DNA of 64,000 nucleotides from Roseomonas acroporae (GTDB lineage: Bacteria; Pseudomonadota; Alphaproteobacteria; Acetobacterales; Acetobacteraceae): positions 62,001 through 126,000 of the forward strand of contig NZ_JALPRX010000038.1 in assembly GCF_023223525.1 (NCBI RefSeq). Reading direction: 5' to 3'. The position numbers and the translations under genes were made by a program. Positions 52,955-61,860 of this stretch are shown in pieces. Under the pieces are notes generated by a model. It was not told the origin of the DNA and made no database searches. It was given only the letters and a program-made list of their open reading frames with translations. Positions within the stretch are counted from its first letter, which is position 1, and every line of letters starts with the position of its first letter.

Positions 52955-53503
52955 GGTTCCCCGCCCGGGCATCCATCGGGTTCCGCGGCGCGGGATGCCG
53001 AGGCGGATCGCCGGCGGGCGGCGATGCCCGGCGGCATGGCGCCGCTCCGATGGCCGCGGCGGCGCTCGCCGACCCGTCCAGGCCCGTACCGGGCCCCGCT
53101 CCGGCCCCCGACGGGGAATCGCTGGAAGCGAAGCCCCCTGGAATCTCCCCCGCGGACCGCTCGGGCAGCCCCGCCGCCCCGACGGAAGCAGGGACCCGCG
53201 CCAGGCCGCGCGCCCGGCCGGACCGCGATCCGCGACGGATCGTCCGTCGCCGTCGGCCGGGTGGCCCGTCCGCGCCTCGTTGCCTGCCTGAAAGGTGATC
53301 GGGCGGCCTCGAACGAACCGCCCGGCGCGGCCTTTGATGCACACGCGTCCATGTCCGGCAGCCAAGGCCGCTCCGCCGCCGGCGGCGGCGCCGGGCCCGC
53401 CGCGCCCTCGGACCGATTGGCGGTGCGCATGCCGGGACTGCCCCCAGAACAGCCACAGCCGGCCCAGCCACGGGCGGAGCCGTCTCGCACGGGAACGGAC
53501 CGG
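52955..53503. other. Gap between NRPS-like and DUF3182-like genes
   Basis: In 549 bases I see no convincing gene. An open frame continues upstream of the DUF3182-like start, but its translation is Pro/Arg/Gly-rich. A promoter for the next pair may lie here. Confidence 0.45.
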
Positions 53504-54655
53504 ATGGGCGCCGCCGGGACGGCAACGGCGCGGGCGGGCGGCACGGTGCTCGTGCACGCGCTCGACCCGCGCCACTACGCCCGCGCGCATGAGCAGGCGA
53601 GCCGCGCCGGCATCGCCCGCCAGCTCGCCGCGCTGAAGGGCTTCGGCTTCGGCGGCGCGCTCGACCTCGACGCCAGCCCGGCCGGCCCCACCTACCTCGT
53701 GCCGAGCGACACGGTGATCGGCGCGGCCGCCGCCGCCCGGCTCGGCCTCGCCGGGCCGCACGACCTGTTCGGCGGCGTGGCGCCCTGCGCGGTCGCCGCG
53801 ACCAAGGCCATCACCCACCCGCTGGTCGCCGGGTCGGCCGCCGCGCCGCCCGGCTGGTCGCACGAATTCCCGGAGCGGGTGCGGCAGGCCGTGCATCCGG
53901 GCTGGTCCGCCTTCGACCTCGGGGATGCGCGCCTGGCCGGCCGCCGCCTGCTGGAAGGCGGGCCGATGCGGCTGAAGGAGGTGCGCGCCACGGGCGGGCT
54001 CGGGCAGGTCGTGCTGACCGGCCCCGACGGGCTCGACGCGGTGCTCGCGCGCCTCGATCCGGAGTCGATCGCCCGCGACGGGCTGGTGTTCGAGCCGAAC
54101 CTCGACGACGTCACCACCTACAGCGTCGGCCAGGTGCGGGTGGACGACCTCGTCTGCAGCTACGTCGGCACCCAGCGGCTGACGCGCAACAACGAGGGCG
54201 CCGAGGTGTATGGCGGCTCCCGCCTGTTCTGCGTGTGCGGCGAATTCGACGCGCTGCTCGGGCAGGTGTCGTCGCCGGCCCTGCGTGTCGCCGTGGCCCA
54301 GGCCCGCCTCTACGACGAGGCCGCGGCCGCCTGCTTCCCCGGCCTGATCCTGTCGCGGCGCAACTACGACGTGCTGGGCGGGCGGGACGCGGCGGGGCGC
54401 TGGCGCTCGGGCGTGCTGGAGCAGTCCTGGCGCATCGGCGGCGCGAGCGGGGCGGAGGTCGCGGCGCTGGCCGCCTTCCGGGCCGCCCTCCTGGCCGGGG
54501 ACGCGCCGCCGGTGGTGCGGGCCGCCACGGTCGAGGTCTATGGTGCGGCCGGGGAGCCGCCGCCGGGGGCCACCGTCTACTTCCATGGCCTGGATCCGGC
54601 GGTGGGGTTCGTCAGCAAGTACGCAACGGTCGAGGCCCATGGCAACGCGCGATGA
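53504..54655 (+). CDS. DUF3182-like protein (ATP-grasp-like)
   Basis: The protein has 383 residues. Recognisable segments are HEQASRAGIARQLAALKGFG, PTYLVPSDTVIG, LFGGVAPCAVAATKAITHPL, GPMRLKEVRATGGLGQVVLT, GLVFEPNLDDVTTYSVGQVR, YDEAAAACFPGLILSRRNYD and VLEQSWRIGGASGAEVAALA. This is the DUF3182 pattern, which looks like an ATP-grasp fold (paired basic and acidic residues around E-x-N-L). The substrate is unknown. An ATG at 53504 starts just before the conserved region. Its 3' end overlaps the next gene by 17 bases, so the two are coupled and likely act in sequence. Confidence 0.75.
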   Translation: MGAAGTATARAGGTVLVHALDPRHYARAHEQASRAGIARQLAALKGFGFGGALDLDASPAGPTYLVPSDTVIGAAAAARLGLAGPHDLFGGVAPCAVAATKAITHPLVAGSAAAPPGWSHEFPERVRQAVHPGWSAFDLGDARLAGRRLLEGGPMRLKEVRATGGLGQVVLTGPDGLDAVLARLDPESIARDGLVFEPNLDDVTTYSVGQVRVDDLVCSYVGTQRLTRNNEGAEVYGGSRLFCVCGEFDALLGQVSSPALRVAVAQARLYDEAAAACFPGLILSRRNYDVLGGRDAAGRWRSGVLEQSWRIGGASGAEVAALAAFRAALLAGDAPPVVRAATVEVYGAAGEPPPGATVYFHGLDPAVGFVSKYATVEAHGNAR

Positions 54656-55397
54656 GGCGGTGGAGATTCCGGTCGAGGGCCGGTGCATCCCGGGTACGCT
54701 GGTGGCGCCGGCGACGGCGATCCCGGGCATCCTGTTCGTGCAGGGCTGGGGCAGCAGCCAGGATGTCTACCTGCCCCGGGCCCGCCAGATCGCGGCGCTC
54801 GGCTGCATCGGCCTGACCTTCGAGCCGCGCGGCGTCGCGCGCGACGACCCGCGGCACGAGACGGTGACGCGCGAGGACAACCTGCGCGACCTCGTCGCCG
54901 CCTACGACACGCTGGCCGCGCAGCCCGGCGTGGACGCCTCGGCGATGGGGGTGATCGGCAGCAGCTACGGTGCCTACCTGGCGGCGATCCTGACCTCGCT
55001 GCGGCCGGTGCGCTGGCTGACGCTGCGCGTGCCCGCCCTGTACCGCGACGAGGACTGGACGGTGCCCAAGCAGGGGCTCAGCCGGGACTCGCTGAACGCC
55101 TACCGGCGCGCCCGGGTGAGCCCGTCGCAGAACCGCGCCCTGGCCGCCTGCGCCGAGTTCCGGGGCGACGTGCTGGTGGTCGAGTCCGAGCACGACGACC
55201 GCATCCCGCATGCCGTGGTGGCGAACTACCTCGGCGCCTTCGCGCAGGTGCGCTCGCTGAGCTACCGCCGCATGGAAGGGGCCGATCACGGGCTTTCCAG
55301 CCCCGAGGCGCAGCGCGCCTACGCGGCGCTGCTGATGTCCTGGGTGACGGAGATGGTGCTGGGCGCGCGGGTGAGCTGGAAGCCGGCGGGCGTCTGA
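54639..55397 (+). CDS. Alpha/beta hydrolase (dienelactone-hydrolase/peptidase-like)
   Basis: The protein has 252 residues with no signal peptide. Motifs are GILFVQGWGSSQDVYLPRAR (oxyanion), the nucleophile elbow GVIGSSYGAYLAAIL (Ser near 109), the acid in VVESEHDDRIPHAVV and the His in MEGADHGLSSPEAQ. Fold and lengths suit an acyl esterase or thioesterase. The ATG lies inside the last 17 bases of the DUF3182-like gene. It may release or trim the product made by that ATP-grasp-like partner; this is inference from coupling only. Confidence 0.85.
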   Translation: MATRDEAVEIPVEGRCIPGTLVAPATAIPGILFVQGWGSSQDVYLPRARQIAALGCIGLTFEPRGVARDDPRHETVTREDNLRDLVAAYDTLAAQPGVDASAMGVIGSSYGAYLAAILTSLRPVRWLTLRVPALYRDEDWTVPKQGLSRDSLNAYRRARVSPSQNRALAACAEFRGDVLVVESEHDDRIPHAVVANYLGAFAQVRSLSYRRMEGADHGLSSPEAQRAYAALLMSWVTEMVLGARVSWKPAGV

Positions 55398-55573
55398 CGA
55401 GGCCGTGCGGCCGGGAGAGCCGCGCCGCGCGCGGCCCGGTCGGCGTCGGGCAGCGGCTGCCCGGCCACCGCCGGTGCGCGGGCTCCCGCGGCGGCGTCGC
55501 CCCGTCCCGGGCATCCCTCGCGCCGATGCGCCGCCCCTGGTATGGGTCGCGCCGGTCCAGGCGGGAGGCGAGG

Positions 55574-56470
55574 ATGACGGAGCCCGGGGTCGCCGTCCTC
55601 ACCCTCGTGAAGGGACGCGACGCGCATCTGCGCCGCGTGATGGCGGCGCTGGAGCGCGGCACGCGCCGGCCGGACCGCCTCGTCGTGGTGGACATGGGCG
55701 AGTCGCCCGCCGCGATCGGCCCGACAACCCTGCCCCTGACGCTGCACCGCCTGCCCGCCGCCGGGCTGCCCCTCGCCGCCGCGCGGAACGCGGCGGCGCG
55801 GCTGGCGGGGATGGGGCCAGGAACGGAGACGGGTGCGGAGACGGGGGCGGGGGCGGCGACGCTGATCTTCCTCGACGTGGACTGCATCCCCGCCGCGAAC
55901 CTCGTCGCCGCGCTCGCCGCCGACGTGGCGGCGGCGGACGCGCTGGTCTGCCCGGAGATCCTCTACCTGCCGGCCGGCGCGGCGGACGCGCCCGAGGCGC
56001 GGCTGCGCGCGCTCGGCCGCCGGCACCATGTCCGCCCGTTCCCGGCGGCCGGCATGCGGGCGGAGCCGAATGCCGGCCTCTTCTGGTCGCTGGCCTTCGC
56101 CGTCCGGCACGCGACCTTCGGGCGGATCGGCGGCTTCGACGCCGGCTACACCGGCTACGGCGCGGAGGACACGGACTTCGCCTTCCGCGCGCGCGCGGCG
56201 GGCGTGCCGCTGCTGTTCACCGCCTCCACCGTGGCGTTCCACCAGCATCACGGCGTGTACGACCCGCCGCTGCAGCATTTCGCGGACATCGTGGCCAACG
56301 CCTCGCGCTTCCGGGAACGGCACGGCTTCTGGCCGATGGACGGCTGGCTCGACGCCTTCGCCCGGCTCGGCCTGATCGACCCGCCGGGGGACGGCCCGCT
56401 CCGCGTGCTGCGGCCGCCGACGGCGGCGGAGGTGGCGGCCGCGCGCCAGGGACCCGAACGGGTCTACTGA
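55574..56470 (+). CDS. Family 2-like glycosyltransferase (galactosyltransferase C-domain type)
   Basis: The protein has 298 residues. A GT-A fold is seen: VAVLTLVKGRDAHLRRVMAA, LPLAAARNAAARLAGMG, the DxD in LIFLDVDCIPAANL, and the acceptor helix GYGAEDTDFAFRARAAG that places ED-type catalytic acids, then FHQHHGVYDPPLQHF. An Ala/Glu/Thr/Gly run (about 78-92) is a short low-complexity insert. The donor sugar is unknown. It is convergent with the three-gene glycosyltransferase operon, and the stop codons overlap by seven bases with the end of the first of these. Confidence 0.85.
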   Translation: MTEPGVAVLTLVKGRDAHLRRVMAALERGTRRPDRLVVVDMGESPAAIGPTTLPLTLHRLPAAGLPLAAARNAAARLAGMGPGTETGAETGAGAATLIFLDVDCIPAANLVAALAADVAAADALVCPEILYLPAGAADAPEARLRALGRRHHVRPFPAAGMRAEPNAGLFWSLAFAVRHATFGRIGGFDAGYTGYGAEDTDFAFRARAAGVPLLFTASTVAFHQHHGVYDPPLQHFADIVANASRFRERHGFWPMDGWLDAFARLGLIDPPGDGPLRVLRPPTAAEVAAARQGPERVY

Positions 56471-57579
56471 CCGCCCCGGAGCGGTCCCGGCCCCCGATCG
56501 GGCGCGTCTTCCGTGTCGCCGGGCGAGGACGCCCGGCCCGGGAATGCCCGCTGCCCGTGGCGTTCCGCGCGGTCCGCCGTTTCGTCGAGGAAGTCGGCGG
56601 CGCGGCGGGGCGCGTCGGGGTCGTACAGGGCGGCGATTCGGGCGGTGTCGAGCGCCTCGGCCTCGCGCAGCAGCGCCGGCCAGTCGCCCGCCGCCGGCCA
56701 CGCCTCCCGCACCACCGCGGCGCCCAGCGCCGCGAGCCGCCGCGCCTTGGCCCCCTGCTCGTCGAAGGGGCGCGGCTCGGGCAGGCAGAGGAAGGGCCGG
56801 CCCAGCGCCGCGACCTCGGCCAGCAGCCCGTCGCCGCAGCCGCCGACGACCAGCCCGGCCCGCGCCAGCACCGTCGGCGCGTCCTCGCGCCAGCCCAGGA
56901 ATTCGAGGTTCGGCGGCAGCGCGGCGGGCATCGTGGCGGGGCCGAGGACGCGCCAGCGCCGCCAGGGCACGGCGCGCGCGGCGGCGGCGAGCGCCTCGCC
57001 GTCCCCGCCCGCCCCGCCGCGCCCGAAGGCGACCACGACGCTGTCCGGCTCGGCCGCGGGCCGCGGCGGCGGGGCGGCGAGGAAGCCGGCGTGGAAGCTC
57101 CGCTTCAGCACCCAGCCCGGAGTCGCGGCATCCTCGAGCGCGGCCGGGAAGGGGGCCAGCAGCGCCTCGGCCGCGCGGAAGGCGCCGAGATGCGGCGCAT
57201 CGTCCCGCCGCCCCGCCAGGCGGACGTACACCACGGGGGTGGAGAGCAGGCGCGCCAGCATCGCCACCTCCACCGAGACGTCCACCACCAGCAGGGCGGG
57301 CCGGTGCGCGGCGATCCAGGCGGCGATCGCGGCGCCGCGCCGGCGCAGCCCGTCATGGCCGCGCGGGGCGTAGTGCAGCCCCGGCACCTCGCCGGCACCG
57401 GGATCCGGGGCCGGCGCGTCGTCCGGCAGGGCGAGGACGGGCAGCGGCGCGGCGGCGGCCGCGGCCGCGTCCATCGTGCCGATCAGCGTCACCGGCCGCC
57501 GCATCCGCCGCGCCAGGATGACGGCCCGCGCCAGATGGCCGGCGCCCTGGTGGTGGACGTAGTAGCCGACCGGCCTCAT
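56464..57579 (-). CDS. MurG/MGT-like glycosyltransferase (GT-B)
   Basis: The protein has 371 residues. It begins RPVGYYVHHQGAGHLARAVI, a GT-B N-terminal glycine loop, with later VVDVSVEVAMLARLLSTPVV and [19 protein letters not shown]. The C-terminal nucleotide-sugar site is GLVVGGCGDGLLAEVAALGR and CLPEPRPFDEQGAKARRLAA, as in MurG/MGT enzymes (Gly-rich turn and the Glu-Gln pair). The ATG overlaps the stop of the upstream glycosyltransferase (ATGA). It is the last gene of the GT4-GT2-GT-B operon. Confidence 0.82.
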   Translation of the reverse strand: MRPVGYYVHHQGAGHLARAVILARRMRRPVTLIGTMDAAAAAAAPLPVLALPDDAPAPDPGAGEVPGLHYAPRGHDGLRRRGAAIAAWIAAHRPALLVVDVSVEVAMLARLLSTPVVYVRLAGRRDDAPHLGAFRAAEALLAPFPAALEDAATPGWVLKRSFHAGFLAAPPPRPAAEPDSVVVAFGRGGAGGDGEALAAAARAVPWRRWRVLGPATMPAALPPNLEFLGWREDAPTVLARAGLVVGGCGDGLLAEVAALGRPFLCLPEPRPFDEQGAKARRLAALGAAVVREAWPAAGDWPALLREAEALDTARIAALYDPDAPRRAADFLDETADRAERHGQRAFPGRASSPGDTEDAPDRGPGPLRGGQ

Positions 57580-58802
57580 GCCGCGCGGGAACCGGCCGCC
57601 GCCCGTCCCGCCGGGCCGACCGCCGTCCCTCGCTCCGCCGGTCCGGTCGCCGCCTCCGGCGCGGCGGTCGCCACTCCTTCCGGCGCAGTGGTCGCCATTC
57701 CCTCCAGCGCGTCGGTCGCCATCCGTTCCAGCGCGGCGGTCGCCATCCGTTCCAGCGCGGCGGTCGCCGCGACGATCTCCGCCTCGGCGGTGTCGGCTGG
57801 CGGCAGCAGCGGCGTCGCGCGGGCGACGAAGGCGATGGCGTTGACGCTCTCGCGCGCAACGGCGCGCAGCACCGCCACGTCGATGCCGGTCGCGGCCGCC
57901 GCCGTCTCCAGCCCGCTCCCCGGTCCACCCCCCGGGCCACTTCCCGCGCCGCCGGCGAAGCCGTCCCGCAGGGCCCGCCGGCGGGCGAACAGGCCGGCCC
58001 AGAATTCCGGGCCGGGCAGCAGGTGCGGCTCGCCCGTCTCCGCGATCCGCCGCCAGCGGCGCATCTCCGCCGCCATGCCGCCGGGCGCCCGGCCATCCTC
58101 GCGCGCCGAGACCGCCACCCAGGCATCCGGCGCGTGGCGCAGCCGGGCGCCGTTGCGTTCCAGCGCCGCGACCAGGGCGTTGTCCTCGCCCGTCGCCAGC
58201 GGCGGCACGCCGCCCGCGTCGCGGTAGGCGGCGACGGTGACGGCGAGGCTCGCCCCGGTATGGTCGCCGTGGCGCGGCGGCGGGTCGTGCGGCAGCGGGT
58301 CCAGACGGTCCGACAGGGCGCGCACCGCCGACCAATAGCGCGCGACCAGCGCGCGCCGCTCGCGCAGCCAGCCCGGCAGGCCCTCCTCCCCCGCGAGGCG
58401 GATCTCGCCCCCCACCGCCTCCGCCCCCGCCGCGACGGCGCGCAGGTTGGCGGCGATCCAGCCCGGCGGCGGCAGCGCGTCGGCATCGGTGCCGAGCAGC
58501 AGGCCCTCGCCGCCGCCTCCCGCCGCGCCGAGCCATCCGGCGCCCGCTTCCATGGCCATGCCGCGCGCCCGGCCGACCGTCGCCTGCCCGGCCGGCAGCG
58601 TGGCCTCGATCACGCGCAGCGCCAGCACAGGGTGGCGCCGCGCCGCCTCGCGCGCGGCCGCCGCCGTCCCGTCCGTGCAGCCATTGGCGAGCAGCACGAC
58701 CCGCACCGGCCCGACACCTTCCTGCCCCGCCAGGGCGGCGAGCAGGCCGGGCATCGCCGCGGCCTCGTCGCGGGCCGGCACGCAGACGACGTGCGGGATC
58801 AT
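57576..58802 (-). CDS. Family 2 glycosyltransferase with repeat-built C-terminus
   Basis: The protein has 408 residues. GT-A features are HVVCVPARDEAAAMPGLLAA, VRVVLLANGCTDGTAAAARE, GRARGMAMEAGAGWLG, the DxD in LLLGTDADALPPPGWIAANL, and the TGEDNALVAALERNG catalytic acid segment. After about residue 345 it ends in Ala-rich eight-residue units (AALERMAT, AALERMAT, DALEGMAT, TAPEGVAT) built by a 24-bp minisatellite. The gene starts inside the stop codon of the upstream GT4 gene (ATGA overlap). It probably adds a sugar to the same acceptor as its neighbours. Confidence 0.85.
   Translation of the reverse strand: MIPHVVCVPARDEAAAMPGLLAALAGQEGVGPVRVVLLANGCTDGTAAAAREAARRHPVLALRVIEATLPAGQATVGRARGMAMEAGAGWLGAAGGGGEGLLLGTDADALPPPGWIAANLRAVAAGAEAVGGEIRLAGEEGLPGWLRERRALVARYWSAVRALSDRLDPLPHDPPPRHGDHTGASLAVTVAAYRDAGGVPPLATGEDNALVAALERNGARLRHAPDAWVAVSAREDGRAPGGMAAEMRRWRRIAETGEPHLLPGPEFWAGLFARRRALRDGFAGGAGSGPGGGPGSGLETAAAATGIDVAVLRAVARESVNAIAFVARATPLLPPADTAEAEIVAATAALERMATAALERMATDALEGMATTAPEGVATAAPEAATGPAERGTAVGPAGRAAAGSRAA
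57666..57768. repeat. 24-bp minisatellite at the 3' end of the GT2 gene
   Basis: Units start at 57666, 57690, 57714, 57738 and 57762 on a GGTCGCCATCCGTTCCAGCG core. Units three and four are most alike. The period keeps frame. Confidence 0.88.
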
Positions 58803-59902
58803 GCCGTCGCCACGCTGGCGCGCGACCGCGCGTGGCGGTCGATCTCGGCGCGGAACAGCGCCTCGTAGCGGTCCATCATCACCTGGGCGTCGCACATCGC
58901 CTCGGCCCTGGCCCGGCAGGCGGGGCGGGAGAGGGTCATCGCCTCCCGGATCGCCCGCGCCAGGGCGTCCAGGTCGTCCGCCGGGGCGAGCCGGCCGGTG
59001 GCGGCGTCGGTCAGGTCCGGCAGGGCGCCGCGGGCGAAGCCGGCGACGGGCGTGCCGCAGGCCAGCGCCTCCGCCACCACCAGGCCGTAGGGCTCCTCCC
59101 AGCACGGCGTGACCACGGCGACGGCCGCCTCCGCCACCTCCCGCGCCAGCGAGCGGTGGTCGAGATGCCCGACATACTCGATGCCGTCCCCGAGGGCGGG
59201 CGCGATGCGCCCGGCCCAGTAGGCCGGGTCGCTGCGCGGCCCGGCGATGCGCAGCGGCACCCCCGCCAGGCGGGCGGCGGCGATGGCGAGGTGCGGCCCC
59301 TTCTCCGGCACCAGGCGCCCGGACCAGATCGCGTGGCGCCCGCCGCCCGGGGCCAGCCGGGCCGCGAACAGGTCCAGGTCGATGCCGTTGGGGATCACCT
59401 CGTCCACGGCGACGAACCGCTCCCACATCCCGCGCACGACGCCCGAGACCGCGACGAAGCGCAGGTCGCGGCGCGACCGTTCCGCCACGCCGTTCTCCAG
59501 CTCGTGGAAGGGCGGGCAGTGGAAGGCGGTGACCATGGGCGCGGGAATCCGGTGCGCCTCCAGTAGCGGCAGGTAGTGCAGGCTGTTGTTGAGGACGAGG
59601 TCGCAGCCGCCCGGGCTGCTGCCCGGGGCACCGCCCGCGGCGATCCGCCGCAGGATCTCCGCGTAGGCCGCGGCCTCGGCCAGCGCGATGGCGTGCTCCT
59701 CGCGGTCGTCGCGCGGCGTGCCGGTCGGCGGGCCGACCGGGCACAGGCCGAGCGCCGGGTCCGATCCTTCCGAGGCGTGGAGCGTGACCTCGTGCCCGCG
59801 GGCGATGAGGTGCCGCGCGATGAGATGCGTGTGCATCTCCAGCCCGCCCTGGAACGGGTCCGAGATCGGATACTTCAGGTGGGCGATGATGGCGATCTTC
59901 AT
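58799..59902 (-). CDS. Family 4 glycosyltransferase (GT-B)
   Basis: The protein has 367 residues. It shows KIAIIAHLKYPISDPFQGGL, HLIARHLIARGHEVTLHA, the GT4 acceptor region, DEVIPNGIDLDLFAARL, VPEKGPHLAIAAARLAGVPL, and the donor-site CWEEPYGLVVAEALACGTPV with the conserved E-x7-E. It is the first gene of the three-gene operon, each overlapping the next by four bases. Preferred donors in this family include GDP-mannose and UDP-sugars; the actual donor is not shown. A dispersed, unassigned upstream gap precedes it. Confidence 0.9.
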   Translation of the reverse strand: MKIAIIAHLKYPISDPFQGGLEMHTHLIARHLIARGHEVTLHASEGSDPALGLCPVGPPTGTPRDDREEHAIALAEAAAYAEILRRIAAGGAPGSSPGGCDLVLNNSLHYLPLLEAHRIPAPMVTAFHCPPFHELENGVAERSRRDLRFVAVSGVVRGMWERFVAVDEVIPNGIDLDLFAARLAPGGGRHAIWSGRLVPEKGPHLAIAAARLAGVPLRIAGPRSDPAYWAGRIAPALGDGIEYVGHLDHRSLAREVAEAAVAVVTPCWEEPYGLVVAEALACGTPVAGFARGALPDLTDAATGRLAPADDLDALARAIREAMTLSRPACRARAEAMCDAQVMMDRYEALFRAEIDRHARSRASVATA

Positions 59903-60387
59903 GTGCGCGGGATCATGGTCGGGAAGGGTCCGTCGTTGAAGGGTGGCGCCGGAGGGGCGGCGGGACGCGCCACGCACCAGCCCCGCTGCCTCGTTGGGCG
60001 ACCGCCGGCTCGTCGGCGCTCTCCCGCGGGCACGGTCGATGAACGCCGGTCGCCCCGCCGGGTTGATTCCCCGTCCGTGCCCCTGCCGGCAGGCGGCGGG
60101 CGCCGCCATCCGTGGCCCGGGACGGCGCCGTGCGGGCGGCAGGCCGGTTCCGGCGGCCGGCGCGCTTCCGCGCGTCGATCCCGGCATTCGCCCTTTCCGT
60201 GGGCGACGGCTCGAAGGCTGCGCCGTCGAGCGCGCCGTCCTCCGGCCTTCACGGAAGGCGACCGACAGGCCCTCGGCGCCCTGGCGCCGCGCCGCCCCCC
60301 CCCGGCGCATTTTCCGCCCCGTCCCGCGCGCCCGGCCCGGAAATGCCCTACGCTCCCCGCCCCGAACGATCCGGAGCGGCACGCGAC
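59903..60387. other. Divergent gap between GT operon and amidase
   Basis: In 485 bases between divergent genes I see no gene and no clear promoter. The sequence is GC-rich with a C9 run near 60297-60305. Open frames crossing it read as Arg/Pro-rich. Confidence 0.45.
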
Positions 60388-61860
60388 ATGACATTGGCGA
60401 TGAGCTGGGACGAGTGGACGCGGCACGATGCGGTGGCGCTGGCCGGCCGCGTGCGCGCGGGCGAGCTGACCCCCGCCGAGATCGCCGCCCAGGCCGCCGC
60501 CGCCGTCGCCAAGGTCAACCCGGCCGTCTCCGCCGTGGTCGAGGTGTTCGGGGACGCGGTCGCCGACCCGGCGGGGAACGGCACCGCGCTGGACGGCCCC
60601 TTCGCCGGCGTGCCCTACCTGATGAAGGATCTCGGCCCGACGCTGAAGGGGCGGCTGCAGGAGATGGGCTCGCTGCTGATGCGCGGTAACCGCGCGGCGG
60701 CGGACAGCTTCCTCGCCGGGCGCATCCGGCAGGCCGGGCTCAACATCATCGGCCGCACCACCACGCCGGAATTCGGCGTCTGCTCCTCGGCCGAGAACCC
60801 GGCCGTCTACGTCACGCGCAACCCGTGGGACACGGGCTACACGAGCTGCGGCTCCTCGGCCGGCACGGCGGCGGCCGTCGCGGCGGGCGTGCTGCCGCTC
60901 AGCCACGCGACCGATGGCGGCGGCTCGATCCGCATCCCGGCCGGGGTGTGCGGCAATATCGGCCTCAAGGTCTCGCGCGGCGTGTTCTCGATCGCGCCCG
61001 GGCTTTCCGACCTCTCCGGCCTGGTCTCGATCCAGGGCTGCCAGAGCCGCACGGTGCGCGACACGGCGCTGTTCGTCGATTCCTGCCGCGGCGGCGCGCC
61101 GGGCGAGTTCATGCCCTTCTGGCAGCCGGAGGAGCCGTATTCGACGCTGATCGAGCGCGACCCGCGGCCGCTGCGCATCGCCCTCTCGCACGAATGGGGC
61201 GCGGCGCGGCCGACGCCGCACATCGTGGCCGAGCTGGAGCGCGCCGGCCGCTTCCTCGAAGGGCTCGGCCACCATGTCGAGCATGTCCTGCCGCCGATCG
61301 ACTTCGATTCCGCCTTCGCCGCGCAGACCACCTGCTACATCAGCAATTTCGCGCAGACCATCGCCAACCTGCTGGCGCCGCGCGGGCTGGAGCGGCCGCC
61401 CGAGGGGCTGGTGGAGCCGATGAACATAAGGCTGTGGGAGGCCGGCATCGGCACCTCCTACACGGAGCGGGCGCGGATGCAGGCGGTGTTCAACACCACC
61501 TCGCGCGCCTTCGGCGACTTCTTCGAGAAGTGGGACGTGATCCTGACGCCGACCATGGCCGCGCCGACGCCGCCGGTCGGCACCACCGAGCTGCTGACGA
61601 TCAGCGACAATCCCTCGGTGCACGACTGGTTCGCCAACCTCTGGCGCCACTTCGCCTACACGCCGCTGGCCAACCTCTGCGGCATCCCGGGCATCTCGCT
61701 GCCCTTCGGCATGCTGGAGAACGGACTGCCCATGGGCATCCAGGCGCTGTCGCGGCAGGCCGGCGACGGGCTGCTGCTGCAGCTGGCGGCGCAGATGGAG
61801 CGGGCGCTCGACGGGCGCTGGAACGCGGGGCGGCGGCCGGCGGTGCACGTGACGGGCTGA
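60388..61860 (+). CDS. Amidase (amidase-signature family), catalytic triad intact
   Basis: The protein has 490 residues. The triad is complete: Lys in FAGVPYLMKDLGPTLKG, the cis-Ser in YTSCGSSAGTAAAVAAG, and the nucleophile Ser in SHATDGGGSIRIPAGVCG. Other family segments are GRTTTPEFGVCSSAENPAVY, RNPWDTGY, and a long C-terminus with DVILTPTMAAPTPP and NLCGIPGISLPFGM. It hydrolyses an amide or related bond; the substrate is unknown. ATG 60388 is the start of recognisable sequence. It is transcribed divergently from the GT operon. It is the natural control for the degenerate homologue at 4467. Confidence 0.93.
   Translation: MTLAMSWDEWTRHDAVALAGRVRAGELTPAEIAAQAAAAVAKVNPAVSAVVEVFGDAVADPAGNGTALDGPFAGVPYLMKDLGPTLKGRLQEMGSLLMRGNRAAADSFLAGRIRQAGLNIIGRTTTPEFGVCSSAENPAVYVTRNPWDTGYTSCGSSAGTAAAVAAGVLPLSHATDGGGSIRIPAGVCGNIGLKVSRGVFSIAPGLSDLSGLVSIQGCQSRTVRDTALFVDSCRGGAPGEFMPFWQPEEPYSTLIERDPRPLRIALSHEWGAARPTPHIVAELERAGRFLEGLGHHVEHVLPPIDFDSAFAAQTTCYISNFAQTIANLLAPRGLERPPEGLVEPMNIRLWEAGIGTSYTERARMQAVFNTTSRAFGDFFEKWDVILTPTMAAPTPPVGTTELLTISDNPSVHDWFANLWRHFAYTPLANLCGIPGISLPFGMLENGLPMGIQALSRQAGDGLLLQLAAQMERALDGRWNAGRRPAVHVTG

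Noticed and set aside
50087-54730. A 1547-codon open frame on the minus strand across the NRPS-like gene
   Set aside because: It is antisense to clear NRPS and DUF3182 coding sequence and translates to Arg/Gly/His-rich low-complexity peptide. Long spurious frames are expected at this GC content.
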